From JADCCX01 sp031431475 (GTDB lineage: Bacteria > Pseudomonadota > Alphaproteobacteria > Rhizobiales > Beijerinckiaceae): DNA of 43,591 nt. A program made the position numbers and the translations under genes. Numbering within the stretch: position 1 is the first letter of the stretch; the number at the start of each line of letters is the position of its first letter. Below are positions 32,317 to 41,063 of the stretch, in pieces. The stretch lies in contig JANPDL010000001.1 in the NCBI GenBank assembly GCA_031431475.1, forward strand, positions 1 through 43,591, in the 5' to 3' direction. Below the pieces are notes generated by a model that was given only the letters and a program-made list of their open reading frames with translations, made no database searches and was not told the origin of the DNA.

Positions 32317-34328
32317 TGGTCAAAAAGATCGAACTTTTCCCCGGCATTGTCGCAAATATCACTGAAGGGAACCCAGATGATAGCGACTGGCATCCAATAC
32401 TCCCCGTTCCAGAATCATCACCGCCCTTGAATGTGATGAGAGTTATTGACGGTGCGTGGAAGCAACCAGACGCAGTTTGGGCATACCATAACAGTAATGG
32501 TGCCTTGATTGGCTATACATGTCGCTGGAACCAAAGTGATGGCTTAAAAAAGGAATTTTGTTTTGCACTCTTTTGTGAAGACACAAAAGGTCGACGCGAC
32601 TGGAGACAAAAGCATCTTAAAAAACCGCGTCCGCTGTACGGTTTGCGTGAATTAGCTCAGCGGCCACATGCAGCCGTTGTAATCGTCGAAGGTGAGAAAA
32701 CCTCCGATGCGGCACGTGTTGTTTTCCCCGAATGCGTGATTGTTACGTCAATCGGCGGTTCGAAAAATGCGGAACACGCGGATTGGTCAGTTTTGCGTTC
32801 TAGACAATGCGTTTTGCTGATTTCAGACGCTGATGAGCCAGGTCGATTTTATGTCAACTCAATTGTGCGGATTTTGAACGACCTGAATATTGAGCAAATT
32901 TATATCGCAGACGGCGAGCAACTTTCAAAGATGCTTACCGATGGGTCGGCGCGTCCTGCCGTTAAGGGCTGGGATCTGGCGAACGCAATCGAGGATGGAT
33001 GCGATCCCGAGTGGGTTCAGGAGTCAGTCGGAGCCGTATGCCGTCTCATTACGCCTGAGTTTAATTCGGCGATGGAACTATCCGTTGCAGTCGATCATTC
33101 CGACGACCACGACTGCGCGCAAATGAACGCGACCGACGAAGATGTGCGTCTCGCAGAAATGATCCTGCCGGTTGAGCCAAATCAACCCAGCGACACCAGT
33201 GCGCAAGCGCCATCCTCAGAACGCCGCCAACCGTCCGGCATGTTCAAAGACGTGGAACCATGGCCAGAGCATATAGATGGACGTGAATTGCTTGATACAA
33301 TCGAAAAGACTGTTGCTCGCTTCATCATCTGTGAACCTCAGACCCGCGTTGCAACAACTCTATGGATTGCCTTCACGTGGTTCATCGATGACGTGCATGT
33401 TGCTCCGCTAGCAATAATTACTGCCCCGGAAAAAAGATGTGGTAAATCGCAGCTTCTTGATTTCATCGGGCGACTATCGCTTCGCCCGCTGGTAGCCGCC
33501 AACATCTCACCCGCTGCAGTTTTCAGGGTGATCGAGGCGCATGCGCCGACATTGTTGATCGATGAAGCTGACTCGTTTCTGCGTAGCAATGACGACATAC
33601 GGGGAATCCTGAATTCCGGCCACACACAAGCCAGCGCCTATGTTATCAGAAATGTCGGCCCGGACCACGAGCCGACACAATTTTCGACATGGGGCGCGAA
33701 GGTTCTGTGCGGGATCGGAACGCTCCAAGACACGTTGATGGACCGAGCAGTCATTCTGGAACTTCGCCGCAAGCTGCCTAGCGAAAACATTGAACGGTTG
33801 AGGCATGCGGAAGAAGGCTTGTTTGGAAGCCTTGCTCGTCAACTCGCCCGGTTTGCAAAGGATAATGCTGCCGCAGTTCGGGCATCTCGACCTGCACTTC
33901 CGGATGAGTTGAATGATCGGGCCCAAGATAATTGGGAACCTCTGCTTGCGATTGCAGATGTTGCAGGAGGCGAGTGGCCGACGAAAGCACGTTCCGCAGC
34001 ACTGCTGATCAGTGGAAGTGATGACAGCACAATTTCAGGAGGTGCTGAATTGCTTGCTGATGTGAAAGCCGCTTTCGAGTCGGACCATGCAACGAGGCTT
34101 TCGACAGCCACATTGCTGGAAAGGTTGATAAGTGATCCGTTGGGCCCTTGGGCAACTTACAACCGGGGCAAGCCTTTCAGTGCGCGCCAACTCGCAAAAA
34201 AGCTTAAGGAATACAATATTTTAGGGAAGAAGATGCGAATTGGCGGTCCCTCGTTGCATGGGTTTGAACGCGCGCAATTTGAAGATGCCTGGTCGAGATA
34301 TTTGGTTGATCCGAGCCCGGAGGCTTAA
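32316..34328 (+). CDS. TOPRIM and DUF3631 ATPase (island replication helicase/primase)
   Basis: A 670-residue protein. The TOPRIM domain is visible as VVIVEGEKTSDAARVV (acidic Glu) and later VLLISDADEPG (the DxD-like pair), around residues 125-185. From about 360, a P-loop ATPase begins with IITAPEKRCGKSQLLDFIG (Walker A) and LLIDEADSFL (Walker B), as in DUF3631 proteins of phages and integrative elements. It probably initiates or primes replication of the island. The ATG overlaps the preceding stop. A linker rich in Ser, Pro and Gln joins the two domains. Confidence 0.82.
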   Translation: MVKKIELFPGIVANITEGNPDDSDWHPILPVPESSPPLNVMRVIDGAWKQPDAVWAYHNSNGALIGYTCRWNQSDGLKKEFCFALFCEDTKGRRDWRQKHLKKPRPLYGLRELAQRPHAAVVIVEGEKTSDAARVVFPECVIVTSIGGSKNAEHADWSVLRSRQCVLLISDADEPGRFYVNSIVRILNDLNIEQIYIADGEQLSKMLTDGSARPAVKGWDLANAIEDGCDPEWVQESVGAVCRLITPEFNSAMELSVAVDHSDDHDCAQMNATDEDVRLAEMILPVEPNQPSDTSAQAPSSERRQPSGMFKDVEPWPEHIDGRELLDTIEKTVARFIICEPQTRVATTLWIAFTWFIDDVHVAPLAIITAPEKRCGKSQLLDFIGRLSLRPLVAANISPAAVFRVIEAHAPTLLIDEADSFLRSNDDIRGILNSGHTQASAYVIRNVGPDHEPTQFSTWGAKVLCGIGTLQDTLMDRAVILELRRKLPSENIERLRHAEEGLFGSLARQLARFAKDNAAAVRASRPALPDELNDRAQDNWEPLLAIADVAGGEWPTKARSAALLISGSDDSTISGGAELLADVKAAFESDHATRLSTATLLERLISDPLGPWATYNRGKPFSARQLAKKLKEYNILGKKMRIGGPSLHGFERAQFEDAWSRYLVDPSPEA

Positions 34329-34331
34329 GCC

Positions 34332-34455
34332 GGAACATCGGAACAATCCAAAGATATCAAGCCGTTAGGTGTTCCTTAGCCGTTCCGCGTTCCGGAACGG
34401 CTTTCGGCGTTGGAACGGCTAACCTGTTGATATTGCTTATTTGTTCCAATGTTCC
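34332..34455. repeat. GGAAC/GTTCC cluster, candidate replication origin
   Basis: Nine copies of the 5-base element GGAAC or its complement GTTCC in 124 bases: at 34332, 34340, 34371, 34382, 34389, 34394, 34412, 34443 and 34451. Three lie in a larger repeat, AGCCGTTCC (34378-34386) and GGAACGGCT (34394-34402 and 34412-34420), which can form alternative hairpins. The cluster starts right after the replication ATPase stop codon. Iterons close to a replication initiation gene suggest an origin; a terminator is a weaker alternative as no T-tract follows. Confidence 0.5.
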
Positions 34456-34512
34456 AGAGATTTGCGATCACACCGGTCGCCGTCACACTTCCGCCTTAGA
34501 TAAAAAGTACCG

Positions 34513-34533
34513 ACTTAACGTATGGCGTTAAGT
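34513..34533. promoter_or_regulatory. Candidate operator of the toxin-antitoxin pair
   Basis: ACTTAACG (34513-34520) and CGTTAAGT (34526-34533) form a perfect 8-base palindrome with five bases between. It lies 45 bases before the HigB start. HigA antitoxins of this type usually repress their own operon by binding such palindromes; binding here is inference. Confidence 0.5.
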
Positions 34534-34577
34534 TTGTAACTTGATCTTAACCCCCGAATCGTTAGATGAGGGTGAGT

Positions 34578-34877
34578 ATGAAGATCGTGTTCCGTGACAA
34601 GCGTTTGGAATTGATCCGCACGGACAGGGCCGCTGAGACCCGGTTGCCGTTTGCGGTGATCCAGTCGTGTCGGAACAAGTTCGTCATAATCGAGGCTGCA
34701 ACAGATGAGCGGACACTCCGCAACTGGAAAAGCCTCCACTATGAGAAACTAAAAGGAGATCGCGACGGGCAGCGTTCGATCCGGGTGAACGATCAATGGC
34801 GGATCGTTTTTGAGCTTCGCAATGAATGCTCACCGCCTGAAATCGTTGTGATCGCAGTCGAAGACTACCACAGGTAG
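34578..34877 (+). CDS. higB: HigB-like toxin (RelE/ParE family)
   Basis: A 99-residue protein with the RelE/HigB pattern: KIVFRDKRLELI, YEKLKGDRDGQRSIRVNDQWRIVFEL and VEDYHR at the C-terminus, with Arg and Asp/His near the active site. Such toxins cut mRNA at the ribosome. The ATG at 34578 follows GAGGG and GTGAG; an in-frame ATG four codons earlier is also possible. The antitoxin gene follows 15 bases downstream. Toxin-first order is typical of HigBA. It belongs to the island. Confidence 0.88.
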   Translation: MKIVFRDKRLELIRTDRAAETRLPFAVIQSCRNKFVIIEAATDERTLRNWKSLHYEKLKGDRDGQRSIRVNDQWRIVFELRNECSPPEIVVIAVEDYHR

Positions 34878-34892
34878 CGAGGGAGTACGGCA

Positions 34893-36014
34893 ATGTCTGA
34901 TACGTTTGAAATGTCTGTGCCGCCTCCGGGGTTCTTTATCCGGGAGGAGTTGGAGGCGCGCGGCTGGAGCCAGCGTGATCTGGCATTCATTCTGGGAGTG
35001 CCTGAGCAGTCAGTGACCATGCTTGTCGGTGGCAAGCGTGGCATCAGCGCTGACATGGCGCGCGCCCTTGGCGATGCGTTCGACGTTCCGGCTGATTTTT
35101 TTGCTAATCTGCAAAAGGCGTATGAGCTTTCCCTTGCCCGGACGCCTGATCCGGGTGTGGCGAAGCGCGCCCGGTTGCAGGATAAGTATCCCATCCGCGA
35201 GATGATCAAGCGCGGCTGGCTTGCCGATACAGACGCGCCCATGCTGGAAGCGCAACTGACCAAGTTTTTCAAGGCGGCCAATACCAACGAAATTCCGCAT
35301 CTGGCTCATGCCGCCAAGAAGACGCGTTATCAGGATGTAACCCCGGTCCAGTTGGCATGGCTGTTTCGTGTCCGCCAGATCGCGGAATCGATGGCAGCAC
35401 CGCGCTACTCGAGAGCAGCGCTGGAGAGCGCAGCGGTCCGCTTGAAGTCTCTCCTGATCGACCCGGAAGAAATCAGGCATGTTTCACGTCTTATGATGGA
35501 GGCAGGCGTTCGGCTGGTCATTGTGGAGGGACTTCCCGGCTCACAGATTGATGGCGTTTGCTTTTGGATTGACGATAACTCGCCAGTAATCGGGCTGTCA
35601 TTGCGGCATGACCGGCTCGACAATTATTGGTTCGTTCTTCGTCATGAAATCGAGCATGTCCTTCAAGGACATGGCAAAGGCACCGGCAATGAGATCGTTG
35701 ACATTGACGTTGGCGCTGATGGTTCGGGGAACAGCGATGAAGAACAGATCGCCAATGGCGCGGCTGCGAATTTCTGCGTTCCTACGGATGAAATGAAGTC
35801 TTTCATTGCGCGGAAAAATCCGTTTTTCGCCGAACGCGATATCCTTGGCTTCGCAAAGCGTCAGCAGGTTCATCCCGGTTTGGTGGTTGGACAGGTGCAG
35901 AAGCACTTGGGCCGATACGATTACCTTCGGAAGTATCTCGTGAAAGTGCGCACCTATGCGACAGCAGGGGCGATTGTTGATGGATGGGGCGAACTTGCCC
36001 CCGTAAGCCTGTAG
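34893..36014 (+). CDS. higA: HigA-type antitoxin fused to ImmA/IrrE metallopeptidase domain
   Basis: A 373-residue protein. Residues about 12-75 form the XRE-type helix-turn-helix (LEARGWSQRDLAFILGVPEQSVTMLVGGKRGISADMARALGDAF, cited by its parts WSQRDLAFILG and GISADMARALG). Residues about 200-300 form a zinc peptidase domain with HEIEH (251-255) and an acidic follow-up near NSDEEQIANGAAANF. ImmA/IrrE peptidases cut repressors. A combined protein could bind the operator and respond to damage, which is inference. It is about four times longer than a plain HigA. The stop overlaps the ribosome site of the next gene. Confidence 0.85.
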   Translation: MSDTFEMSVPPPGFFIREELEARGWSQRDLAFILGVPEQSVTMLVGGKRGISADMARALGDAFDVPADFFANLQKAYELSLARTPDPGVAKRARLQDKYPIREMIKRGWLADTDAPMLEAQLTKFFKAANTNEIPHLAHAAKKTRYQDVTPVQLAWLFRVRQIAESMAAPRYSRAALESAAVRLKSLLIDPEEIRHVSRLMMEAGVRLVIVEGLPGSQIDGVCFWIDDNSPVIGLSLRHDRLDNYWFVLRHEIEHVLQGHGKGTGNEIVDIDVGADGSGNSDEEQIANGAAANFCVPTDEMKSFIARKNPFFAERDILGFAKRQQVHPGLVVGQVQKHLGRYDYLRKYLVKVRTYATAGAIVDGWGELAPVSL

Positions 36015-36023
36015 GAGGCACGG

Positions 36024-36500
36024 ATGGCGAATTATAACGAACAGCTTCAGAATGTCTGGCGTCTTTACGAGGCCGAAAACGAGCACGTTCCTGCAACTAC
36101 GCGGGAAGTCGTCGCATGGGGCGTGAAAAAGCACATGCTTCAGATACCTGAAATCGATCCTCTTGATCGGCTTGCAGAGGACATGAGCCGCGCCCTCAGG
36201 GAGGAGTATCGCACATCACCGGAAGGCATGCGTTATCGTGCTAACCACGCGGTGCGAATGACTCGTGGCGGGGCGCAGTTCACTTTTTGGGCAGACATGG
36301 ACAACGCGCCACGCTCGCACATGGAGAACGCGTTCGCACAGCGGCGCAAGCAGGTCATTGGAGATTGCTTCCAGCTTCGTGTCGATGTGGACGTTTACAA
36401 TGCTGCAAACGCGGCGCAGCCGCCGATCCAGATGATCTTGGATTTCCGCGACGACGTGGAAGAATTGCTTGCAATGGAGCAGCCCAGAAAGGCGGCATAG
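36024..36500 (+). CDS. Unknown 158-residue protein coupled to the toxin-antitoxin operon
   Basis: A cytosolic 158-residue protein of unknown family. TREVVAWGVKKHML near residue 26 and LREEYRTSPEGMRYRANHAVR near 60 are conserved-looking helices; QFTFWADMDNA and AQRRKQVIGDCFQL follow, then an acidic DDVEELLAMEQ tail. TAGGAGG before its ATG contains the stop of the antitoxin gene, so translation is coupled. The type III methyltransferase gene follows 142 bases downstream. It may be a third component of the toxin-antitoxin system or a helper of the restriction system; neither is shown. Confidence 0.7.
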   Translation: MANYNEQLQNVWRLYEAENEHVPATTREVVAWGVKKHMLQIPEIDPLDRLAEDMSRALREEYRTSPEGMRYRANHAVRMTRGGAQFTFWADMDNAPRSHMENAFAQRRKQVIGDCFQLRVDVDVYNAANAAQPPIQMILDFRDDVEELLAMEQPRKAA

Positions 36501-36642
36501 TGCCTCCTTTCTTCTGAAAGCCCTTTTCGCAGTGATTGGCTAAAACACCGTCTTCGTGCATGGTGCAGGCTACGGAATCAGGGAGCGGGCTGCCTTTGGC
36601 GGTGAAAAATGCCGGTATCCGCGTGTAATTGAGGGGCTAGCG

Positions 36643-38457
36643 GTGACGGAACTGAGTTTCAAGGGCAAGGAATTTGTCTACAACCATCACCTTGCCGTGC
36701 CGTTTCGCCCGCTTGTGCCGGATGCGTCGAAGGGCATTGGCCCTGTTGCGTTCGACGGAAATTTGGTTGTCCACGGTGATAACCTCCACGCCTTGAAGGC
36801 GCTGTTGCCGATGTATGCGGGCAAGGTGGACTGCATCTTCATCGACCCGCCCTACAACACAGGCAACGAGGGTTGGAGCTACAACGACAACGTCAACTCC
36901 CCGATGATCAAGGAGTGGCTGGCGTCAAATCCCATCGGAATTGAAGACGGCCTTCGCCATGACAAATGGTGTGCGATGATGTGGCCGCGCCTTCGGCTCT
37001 TGTATGAGCTTCTGTCGGAAGACGGCAGCTTTTGGATGACGCTTGACGATAACGAATTATATCCGGCGAAACTTATGATTGATGAAATTTTCGGAAAGGA
37101 TAGCTACGTAGCGACATGTATTTGGCAAAAGCGTTTTTCACCATCAAATGATGAAAAATTCATATCAACTACGCATGATTACGTTGTCTGCTTTGCAAAA
37201 GATAAGGATAGTTGGAATCGTTATCTCATTCCACGCTCAGATGAACAAATAGCTCTTTACACAAACCCGGACAACGATCCGCGAGATGTTTGGGCCTCAG
37301 ATAATTACGTGTCAAACAAATCGCGGGCAGAGCGTCCAAATAGCTGGTTTCCAATTATTCGACCCGCTGATGGCAAAGAAATATGGCCATCTCCAACAGC
37401 AGTTTGGCGTTATTCTCCTGAACAACACGCTAAGAATGTCACGGAAAAACAAATCTGGTGGGGTGAAACAGGTTTAAACGATGTACCGCGTTACAAAAGG
37501 TTCCTTACACAAGTTCGTAATGGTGTAGTTCCTCAAACATTATGGTCTCATGAAGAAGTTGGCCACAATCAAGGTGCCAAGCAATTTTTGAAAATGCTGT
37601 TTAACGACAGAGATGATGTTTTTCAGACACCCAAACCTCTCGAATTAATATCACGAATTATTCAAATTGCGGCAGATAAAAATAGCTTGATTCTTGATTC
37701 TTTTGCGGGTTCTGGAACCACCGCCCACGCAGTTCTAGAGGCGAACAAGCGTGACGGTGGCAACCGGCGCTTCATCCTTGTTGAAGGCGAAGATTATGCC
37801 GATAATTTAACTGCCGAACGCATTAGGCGCGTCATCAATGGGTATGCTTTCACCGGCATACAGAAAACAGAGTTGATGCGAGCAAGCCTAAATTGGCGTT
37901 CCATTGAAAATGCAGATCGATTGCGTGACAGTGTGAAGGCCATCGAAAATCTTCACGGCCACGAGTATGATCGTATCAAAAAAGAGGTGAAGGACGGCGC
38001 ACTGATTGTCACCGGCGAAAAGACGGTTACCGACAGGGCAGAGGGCCTTGGAGGCACCTTTACTTATTGCACCCTTGGACCAGCCATTGCGCTCGACAAG
38101 ATATTGAGCGGCGAGACTTTGCCACCCTATGCCGCACTTGGATCAGCGCTGTTCCACATGGCGACCAACCGCGCCTTTGATCCTGCCCAGATGGTGGAGG
38201 CTGATTTCTATCTTGGCGAGACCGGCGGCCAGCACATCTGGCTGATCTACAAGCCGGACATCGAGTGGCTGAAATCACCTGATGCAGCGCTGACCTTGTC
38301 CCGTGCCAAGGCCTTTGTTGCCGCAAAAGCTGACAAGGCCAAGCATCTGGTTTTTGCGCCCTCACGCTATGTGTCCACCAAGCTTTTGGCAGAGCAGAAC
38401 TTGCCCGTGGAATTTGTGCCATTGCCCTTCGCGCTCTATCGCATCGAGCGGGCGTGA
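36643..38457 (+). CDS. Type III restriction-modification methyltransferase (Mod)
   Basis: A 604-residue adenine methyltransferase of the beta class: the catalytic DPPYNTG (68-74) comes before the AdoMet motif DSFAGSGTT (about 352-360). In type III systems, Mod recognises the site and methylates one strand. Start chosen at GTG 36643 because AGGGG lies six bases upstream; the upstream ATG at 36556 has none. The middle segment (about 37045-37710) is AT-rich (23/60 and 21/60 GC in 37201-37260 and 37621-37680) between flanks near 35/60. It holds the target-recognition domain, which suggests replacement by recombination. It overlaps Res (GTGA). Confidence 0.92.
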   Translation: MTELSFKGKEFVYNHHLAVPFRPLVPDASKGIGPVAFDGNLVVHGDNLHALKALLPMYAGKVDCIFIDPPYNTGNEGWSYNDNVNSPMIKEWLASNPIGIEDGLRHDKWCAMMWPRLRLLYELLSEDGSFWMTLDDNELYPAKLMIDEIFGKDSYVATCIWQKRFSPSNDEKFISTTHDYVVCFAKDKDSWNRYLIPRSDEQIALYTNPDNDPRDVWASDNYVSNKSRAERPNSWFPIIRPADGKEIWPSPTAVWRYSPEQHAKNVTEKQIWWGETGLNDVPRYKRFLTQVRNGVVPQTLWSHEEVGHNQGAKQFLKMLFNDRDDVFQTPKPLELISRIIQIAADKNSLILDSFAGSGTTAHAVLEANKRDGGNRRFILVEGEDYADNLTAERIRRVINGYAFTGIQKTELMRASLNWRSIENADRLRDSVKAIENLHGHEYDRIKKEVKDGALIVTGEKTVTDRAEGLGGTFTYCTLGPAIALDKILSGETLPPYAALGSALFHMATNRAFDPAQMVEADFYLGETGGQHIWLIYKPDIEWLKSPDAALTLSRAKAFVAAKADKAKHLVFAPSRYVSTKLLAEQNLPVEFVPLPFALYRIERA

Positions 38458-41063
38458 GCATGTTGCGCGAACTCGAATATCAGGAACGCGTCCTCACCAC
38501 CCTCGACACCTATCTGGACGCGTTGAAGGAAGAAAAGGTCAAGGCTGACAAGATTGCTGCCCTGATTGCCGCCGATCCAGATATCGGGATTGAGCCAAAA
38601 GACCATGCAGAGGCCGCATGGAAGCGTATGAAGGCAGCAGGCAAGCTGCCATCCTCCCGCGCCGCCATTCCATTTTCACTGCGTCAGGATGGAGCGGGGC
38701 GACATGTCCCCAACACCGTTCTGAAGGTGCCAACAGGAGGGGGAAAGACCCTTCTCGCCACGCAGGCCGTATCCCGAATCTTCGGGCGCTATCTGGGGAA
38801 GAACACCGGCTTTGTGCTATGGATCGTGCCGAATGAGGCAATCTACTCCCAGACCATCCGGCGCTTGCGGGACCGCCAGCACCCATACCGCCAGATGCTT
38901 GACCGCGCAGCCGCCGGCCGCGTTCGCATCATGGAGAAGACCGACAGGCTTGATGCCCGCGATGTGAACGAGCAGCTTTGCGTCATGCTGTTGATGCTCC
39001 AATCGGCAAACCGGCAGACGCAGGACGCGTTGAAGATGTTTCAGGACCGTGGCGATGTTCACGGGTTCTTCCCAGCGGAAGGCGATCAGGCCGCGCATCT
39101 CGCCGCCATCGATGCCACGCCCAATCTGGACGCGTATCGAGACATCTTCCCAATGGTGAAAGACTCTTTGGGAAATGCGCTTCGGGCGATCAGGCCTGTT
39201 GTAGTGATGGACGAGGGCCACAGGGCGATATCGGAACTCGCCTTCAGCACGCTCTACGGCTTGAACCCTTGCTTCGTGCTTGAACTTACAGCCACCCCAA
39301 AAGACGTTCAGCCACGTGGGGGCAGGAATCCAATTCCGGGGCGATATGCCAATGTTTTGGTTGAGGTGACAGGCAAGGAGCTTGACCGAGAAGGCATGAT
39401 CAAGATGCCGATCAACCTTGATCCGCGTCAGGGGACAGACTGGCGTGCGACGATGGCTGCGGCACTGGACAGGCTCAGAACCTTGGACGTTCACGCAGCG
39501 GCATACAGGGCAGAGAGCAACCGTTACATTCGCCCGATCATGCTCATTCAGGTGGAGCGCACAGGAGCAGACCAACGCGCCACAGGCCACATTCACGCGG
39601 AAGATGTGAAGGCCTGGTTGCTGACAGCCGGGTTCGATGAGGCTGAAATCGCGGTCAAGACCGCCGAGACGAACGACCTCAACCAACCGGAAAATCTGGA
39701 CCTTCTGGCGCCGACAAACCGCGTCAGAGCCATCATCACCAAATCAGCCTTGCAGGAAGGGTGGGATTGCCCTTTCGCCTATGTGTTATGTTCGCTGGCA
39801 GCGGCCAACAACCTCAACGCCATGACGCAGCTTGTGGGGCGCATCCTTCGCCAGCCAGAGGCGATGAAGACCGGTATTCCCGCCTTGGACGAATGCCATG
39901 TGATCACCCACCACGCAGGGACAGCGGAGGTGGTAACTGCAATCAAGGCAGGTCTTGAGGCCGATGGCCTTGGCGATCTTGTGCTTGAAGTTGCGCCATC
40001 TGAGCCGGGAGCCGCGACCGCCAGCGCCCGGAAGATCGATCGCAGGGCAGCATTCTCCAGCACAGAAATCTATCTGCCAAAGGTGCTTCTGGTCGAAGGA
40101 TCAGAGGTGCGAGACCTCGATTATGACACCGACGTTCTGGCAGCGATTGACTGGCGAGGATTTGACCCCGCCGCCATTGCAGACGCTATTCCAGAAAGCG
40201 CGCTGGCAGCAGAGAGCCAGCTTCAACAAATCAGTCTGACAGGTGTTGACGCCAGCCCCATCGCATCAAAGGCTGTTGCCGCCTGCATGGAAGCCATGGC
40301 GTTTGATCCGGCATACGCCGTCCGGATGTTGTCCGATATCGTGCCCAACCCGTTCGTGTGCCGGGAGATCGTAGGGCTGACCTTGTCCCGCCTGAAAGCG
40401 CGGGGCTTTGACGATGAGAAGCTTGGACGCCTTTCCAGCCTGATCATCGAGGAGCTTCGCAGGGGCCTTGATATCGAGCGCACGGCCCGTGCTGAAACGC
40501 GGTTCAAGTCCGAAGTGACAGCGGGCAACATCCAGTTCCGGTTGCGCCTTGATGGCAGGAACTGGCGTATGCCCTTCACGCTGGAAACGACGCTTCCGGA
40601 GGATGCTCGCCAGCTTGTCGGAAGGCAGGGGGGCCCGTTGGAGCGGAGCCTTTTTGTGCCAGTCTATGATGGCGAGTTCAACAACGATGAGCGCGGCGTT
40701 GCAGTGCATCTGGACGGCGACAAGGCCCTGAAATGGTGGCATCGGAACGTTGCCCGCACCCAGTATGGGCTTCAAGGATGGAAGCGCGGGAAAATCTATC
40801 CCGATTTCATTTTTGCCATTCAGCGCGGCGATGGATCATCACGCGTCACCGTTCTGGAGACCAAGGGCGACCAACTCGACAACCTCGACACGGACTACAA
40901 GCGGCGGGTTCTGGGACTCATGGCCGAGAATTTCGCATGGGATAGTTCACTCCCAGCAGGGCAATTAGCCTTGGTGCAGGACACCGGAGAGACCGTATCC
41001 TGTGAATTGATCCTAATGAGCGACATACCCACAAAGCTTCCGACGTATCTCGCCACGGACTGA
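38454..41063 (+). CDS. Type III restriction enzyme subunit (Res)
   Basis: An 869-residue superfamily-2 helicase-nuclease. Walker A VPTGGGKT (92-99), DEGH (253-256), LELTATP and the arginine-finger motif QLVGRILRQPEA are all present. The nuclease site at the C-terminus is PDFIF with Asp784, then LETKG with Glu802 and Lys804, the D-ExK triad of type III Res. It would cut DNA as a complex with Mod after ATP-driven translocation. The GTG at 38454 overlaps the mod stop (GTGA); an in-frame ATG at 38460 is an alternative start. It appears intact. Confidence 0.92.
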   Translation: MSMLRELEYQERVLTTLDTYLDALKEEKVKADKIAALIAADPDIGIEPKDHAEAAWKRMKAAGKLPSSRAAIPFSLRQDGAGRHVPNTVLKVPTGGGKTLLATQAVSRIFGRYLGKNTGFVLWIVPNEAIYSQTIRRLRDRQHPYRQMLDRAAAGRVRIMEKTDRLDARDVNEQLCVMLLMLQSANRQTQDALKMFQDRGDVHGFFPAEGDQAAHLAAIDATPNLDAYRDIFPMVKDSLGNALRAIRPVVVMDEGHRAISELAFSTLYGLNPCFVLELTATPKDVQPRGGRNPIPGRYANVLVEVTGKELDREGMIKMPINLDPRQGTDWRATMAAALDRLRTLDVHAAAYRAESNRYIRPIMLIQVERTGADQRATGHIHAEDVKAWLLTAGFDEAEIAVKTAETNDLNQPENLDLLAPTNRVRAIITKSALQEGWDCPFAYVLCSLAAANNLNAMTQLVGRILRQPEAMKTGIPALDECHVITHHAGTAEVVTAIKAGLEADGLGDLVLEVAPSEPGAATASARKIDRRAAFSSTEIYLPKVLLVEGSEVRDLDYDTDVLAAIDWRGFDPAAIADAIPESALAAESQLQQISLTGVDASPIASKAVAACMEAMAFDPAYAVRMLSDIVPNPFVCREIVGLTLSRLKARGFDDEKLGRLSSLIIEELRRGLDIERTARAETRFKSEVTAGNIQFRLRLDGRNWRMPFTLETTLPEDARQLVGRQGGPLERSLFVPVYDGEFNNDERGVAVHLDGDKALKWWHRNVARTQYGLQGWKRGKIYPDFIFAIQRGDGSSRVTVLETKGDQLDNLDTDYKRRVLGLMAENFAWDSSLPAGQLALVQDTGETVSCELILMSDIPTKLPTYLATD

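Noticed and set aside
32890..33126. Short overlapping frame in the primase/ATPase gene
   Set aside because: Unlike the nested frame in the relaxase, it has no ribosome binding site and no structured product.
34378..34420. Hairpins after the replication gene as an intrinsic terminator
   Set aside because: Stable stems are possible, but no T-tract follows, and the elements extend beyond the hairpin, which fits repeat sites better.
36556..36642. Upstream ATG giving a 29-residue longer Mod protein
   Set aside because: It has no ribosome binding site, and the extension has low resemblance to Mod starts; the GTG at 36643 has a good site.
38817..39686. Minus-strand open frame of 289 codons
   Set aside because: It is antisense to the helicase part of the Res gene, with no motifs.
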